NCBI GenBank assembly: GCA_041301185.1
Contig: JBFYSV010000042.1
Coordinates: 1 to 6,242 of the forward strand
Direction of reading: 5' to 3'
From: JAQBDA01 sp041301185
GTDB taxonomy: Bacteria; Chloroflexota; Anaerolineae; Anaerolineales; UBA4823
DNA: 6,242 bases
The translations under genes were made by a program, and so were the position numbers. Below the pieces are notes generated by a model, which ran no database searches, had not been told where the DNA came from, and was given only the letters and a program-made list of their open reading frames with translations. Shown here in pieces: positions 5,968 to 6,242 of the stretch; positions within the stretch are counted from its first letter, which is position 1, and every line of letters begins with the position of its first letter.

Positions 5968-5996
5968 CCTTGGCGATCTTGGCGATCTTTGCGGTT
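5968..5996. repeat. Opposing arm of repeat C, with a tandem 9-mer
   Basis: CTTGGCGAT occurs twice in tandem (5969-5977 and 5978-5986), followed by CTTTGCGGTT, which is complementary to the AACCGCGAAG core of copy C at 9 of 10 positions. Together with copy C it makes an imperfect hairpin of about 90 bases. It is non-coding and is best seen as the distal half of the dispersed element. Confidence 0.55.
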
Positions 5997-6025
5997 CAGC
6001 TATGCCCGCCTCGCCTCCAACCCTA

Positions 6026-6054
6026 TTGACTCCCACCCGCTTAGCGGATATAAT
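6026..6054 (+). promoter_or_regulatory. Sigma70-type promoter of the second TetR gene
   Basis: The -35 is TTGACT (6026-6031), followed by exactly 17 bases and a perfect TATAAT (6049-6054). The expected start is near 6061, which leaves a leader of about 43 bases before the ATG at 6104. The -10 box runs into the left arm of the AT-rich palindrome that contains the operator. Confidence 0.88.
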
Positions 6055-6068
6055 TTCCCTAAAATAAA

Positions 6069-6085
6069 AAACCGACCGTCGGTTT
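6069..6085. promoter_or_regulatory. Probable operator of the second TetR gene, inside a longer inverted repeat
   Basis: AAACCGAC-C-GTCGGTTT is a 17-bp palindrome with perfect 8-base arms. It is nested in a larger imperfect inverted repeat spanning about 6052-6100, where AATTTCCCTAAAATAA is mirrored by TTATTTAGGGAATT with small bulges. It lies just downstream of the predicted start point, the usual place for an autorepressor site. Its sequence is unrelated to operators O1-O3, so it is probably read by the gene it precedes. Confidence 0.8.
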
Positions 6086-6103
6086 ATTATTTAGGGAATT
6101 GCT

Positions 6104-6242
6104 ATGGCGCGTACCATCAAAGAAGAAGAATACACCGCAAGACGGAACGAGATCCTGGATTCGGCTCAGCGCCTGATCTACACCAAAGGCTACGAGAAGA
6201 TGGCGATCCGGGATATCCTGGATGAGCTGCAAATCTCGAAGG
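6104..6242 (+). CDS. Second TetR-family regulator, N-terminal fragment (3' end outside window)
   Basis: The first 46 codons are present: ATG at 6104 with AGGGA 6 bases upstream, beginning MARTIKEEEYTARRNEILDS. The pattern RRNEILDSAQRLIYTKGYEKMAIRDILDELQISK is the TetR N-terminal domain: helix 1 with the 'A..L....G....I..I' spacing, then the first half of the helix-turn-helix from about residue 33. The window ends just before the expected 'G.[FL]Y.YF' part. It is divergent from the first TetR gene, separated by 486 bases of promoters and repeats, and has its own promoter and a different operator. I infer that it belongs to a separate, probably autoregulated, unit continuing beyond the window. 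Confidence 0.88.
   Translation, partial: MARTIKEEEYTARRNEILDSAQRLIYTKGYEKMAIRDILDELQISK

Noticed and set aside
5677..6036. Minus-strand open frame with a hydrophobic tail (FLCSLCVSVVEK, FSVLSVVSVV)
   Set aside because: It is the typical spurious translation of 'CACAGAGA' repeats. It lies wholly in intergenic repeats and lacks a ribosome site.
4997..6067. Long plus-strand open frame (356 codons) across the TetR gene and the repeats
   Set aside because: It is antisense to a clear TetR gene, then translates the dispersed repeats into well-known false peptides (TTETTESTE, NHEGTKTPR). It has no family resemblance.
5989..6225. Plus-strand open frame of 78 codons overlapping the second TetR start
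   Set aside because: It is in the wrong frame. The TetR frame from 6104 has promoter, ribosome site and family motif.

Overview
The window looks like chromosomal DNA from a GC-rich environmental bacterium, most likely Chloroflexota (Anaerolineae-like). That assignment is an inference. It rests on the style of the proteins (a TetR regulator, a rifampin-phosphotransferase-like protein, an HD-family tail) and on two kinds of dispersed intergenic repeat: a perfect palindrome and 'CACAGAGA...GTTAACCGCGAAG' elements. No rRNA, tRNA, CRISPR array or transposase was seen.

Layout. Bases 3-152 (+) hold the last 49 codons of an HD-domain-like protein. Bases 153-319 are non-coding and carry a 26-bp perfect palindrome and one dispersed repeat. 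From 5617 down to 320, four genes run on the minus strand as one apparent operon: a TetR-family regulator (5617-5024), a membrane isoprenylcysteine methyltransferase-like protein (4947-4204), an 868-residue PEP/pyruvate-binding, rifampin-phosphotransferase-like protein (4186-1580), and a 12-TM DHA1-type MFS exporter (1573-320, GTG start). The last three genes are separated by only 17 and 6 bases, each with its own Shine-Dalgarno sequence. Bases 5618-6103 are non-coding. They hold the regulator's consensus promoter, two more dispersed repeats, and a second consensus promoter driving a second, divergent TetR gene that begins at 6104 and runs off the window.

How it fits together. The first TetR gene has a perfect TTGACA-17-TATAAT promoter. 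One AAGCGA...TCGCTT operator lies in the spacer and a second lies over the start point. A third copy of the same operator lies between the regulator and the methyltransferase gene. This points to an autoregulated, inducible operon that couples a membrane methyltransferase, an ATP-dependent dikinase-type phosphotransferase and an efflux pump. The simplest reading is a multi-mechanism response to a toxic compound: chemical modification plus export. The second TetR gene has a different operator (AAACCGAC-C-GTCGGTTT), so it is probably a separate circuit.
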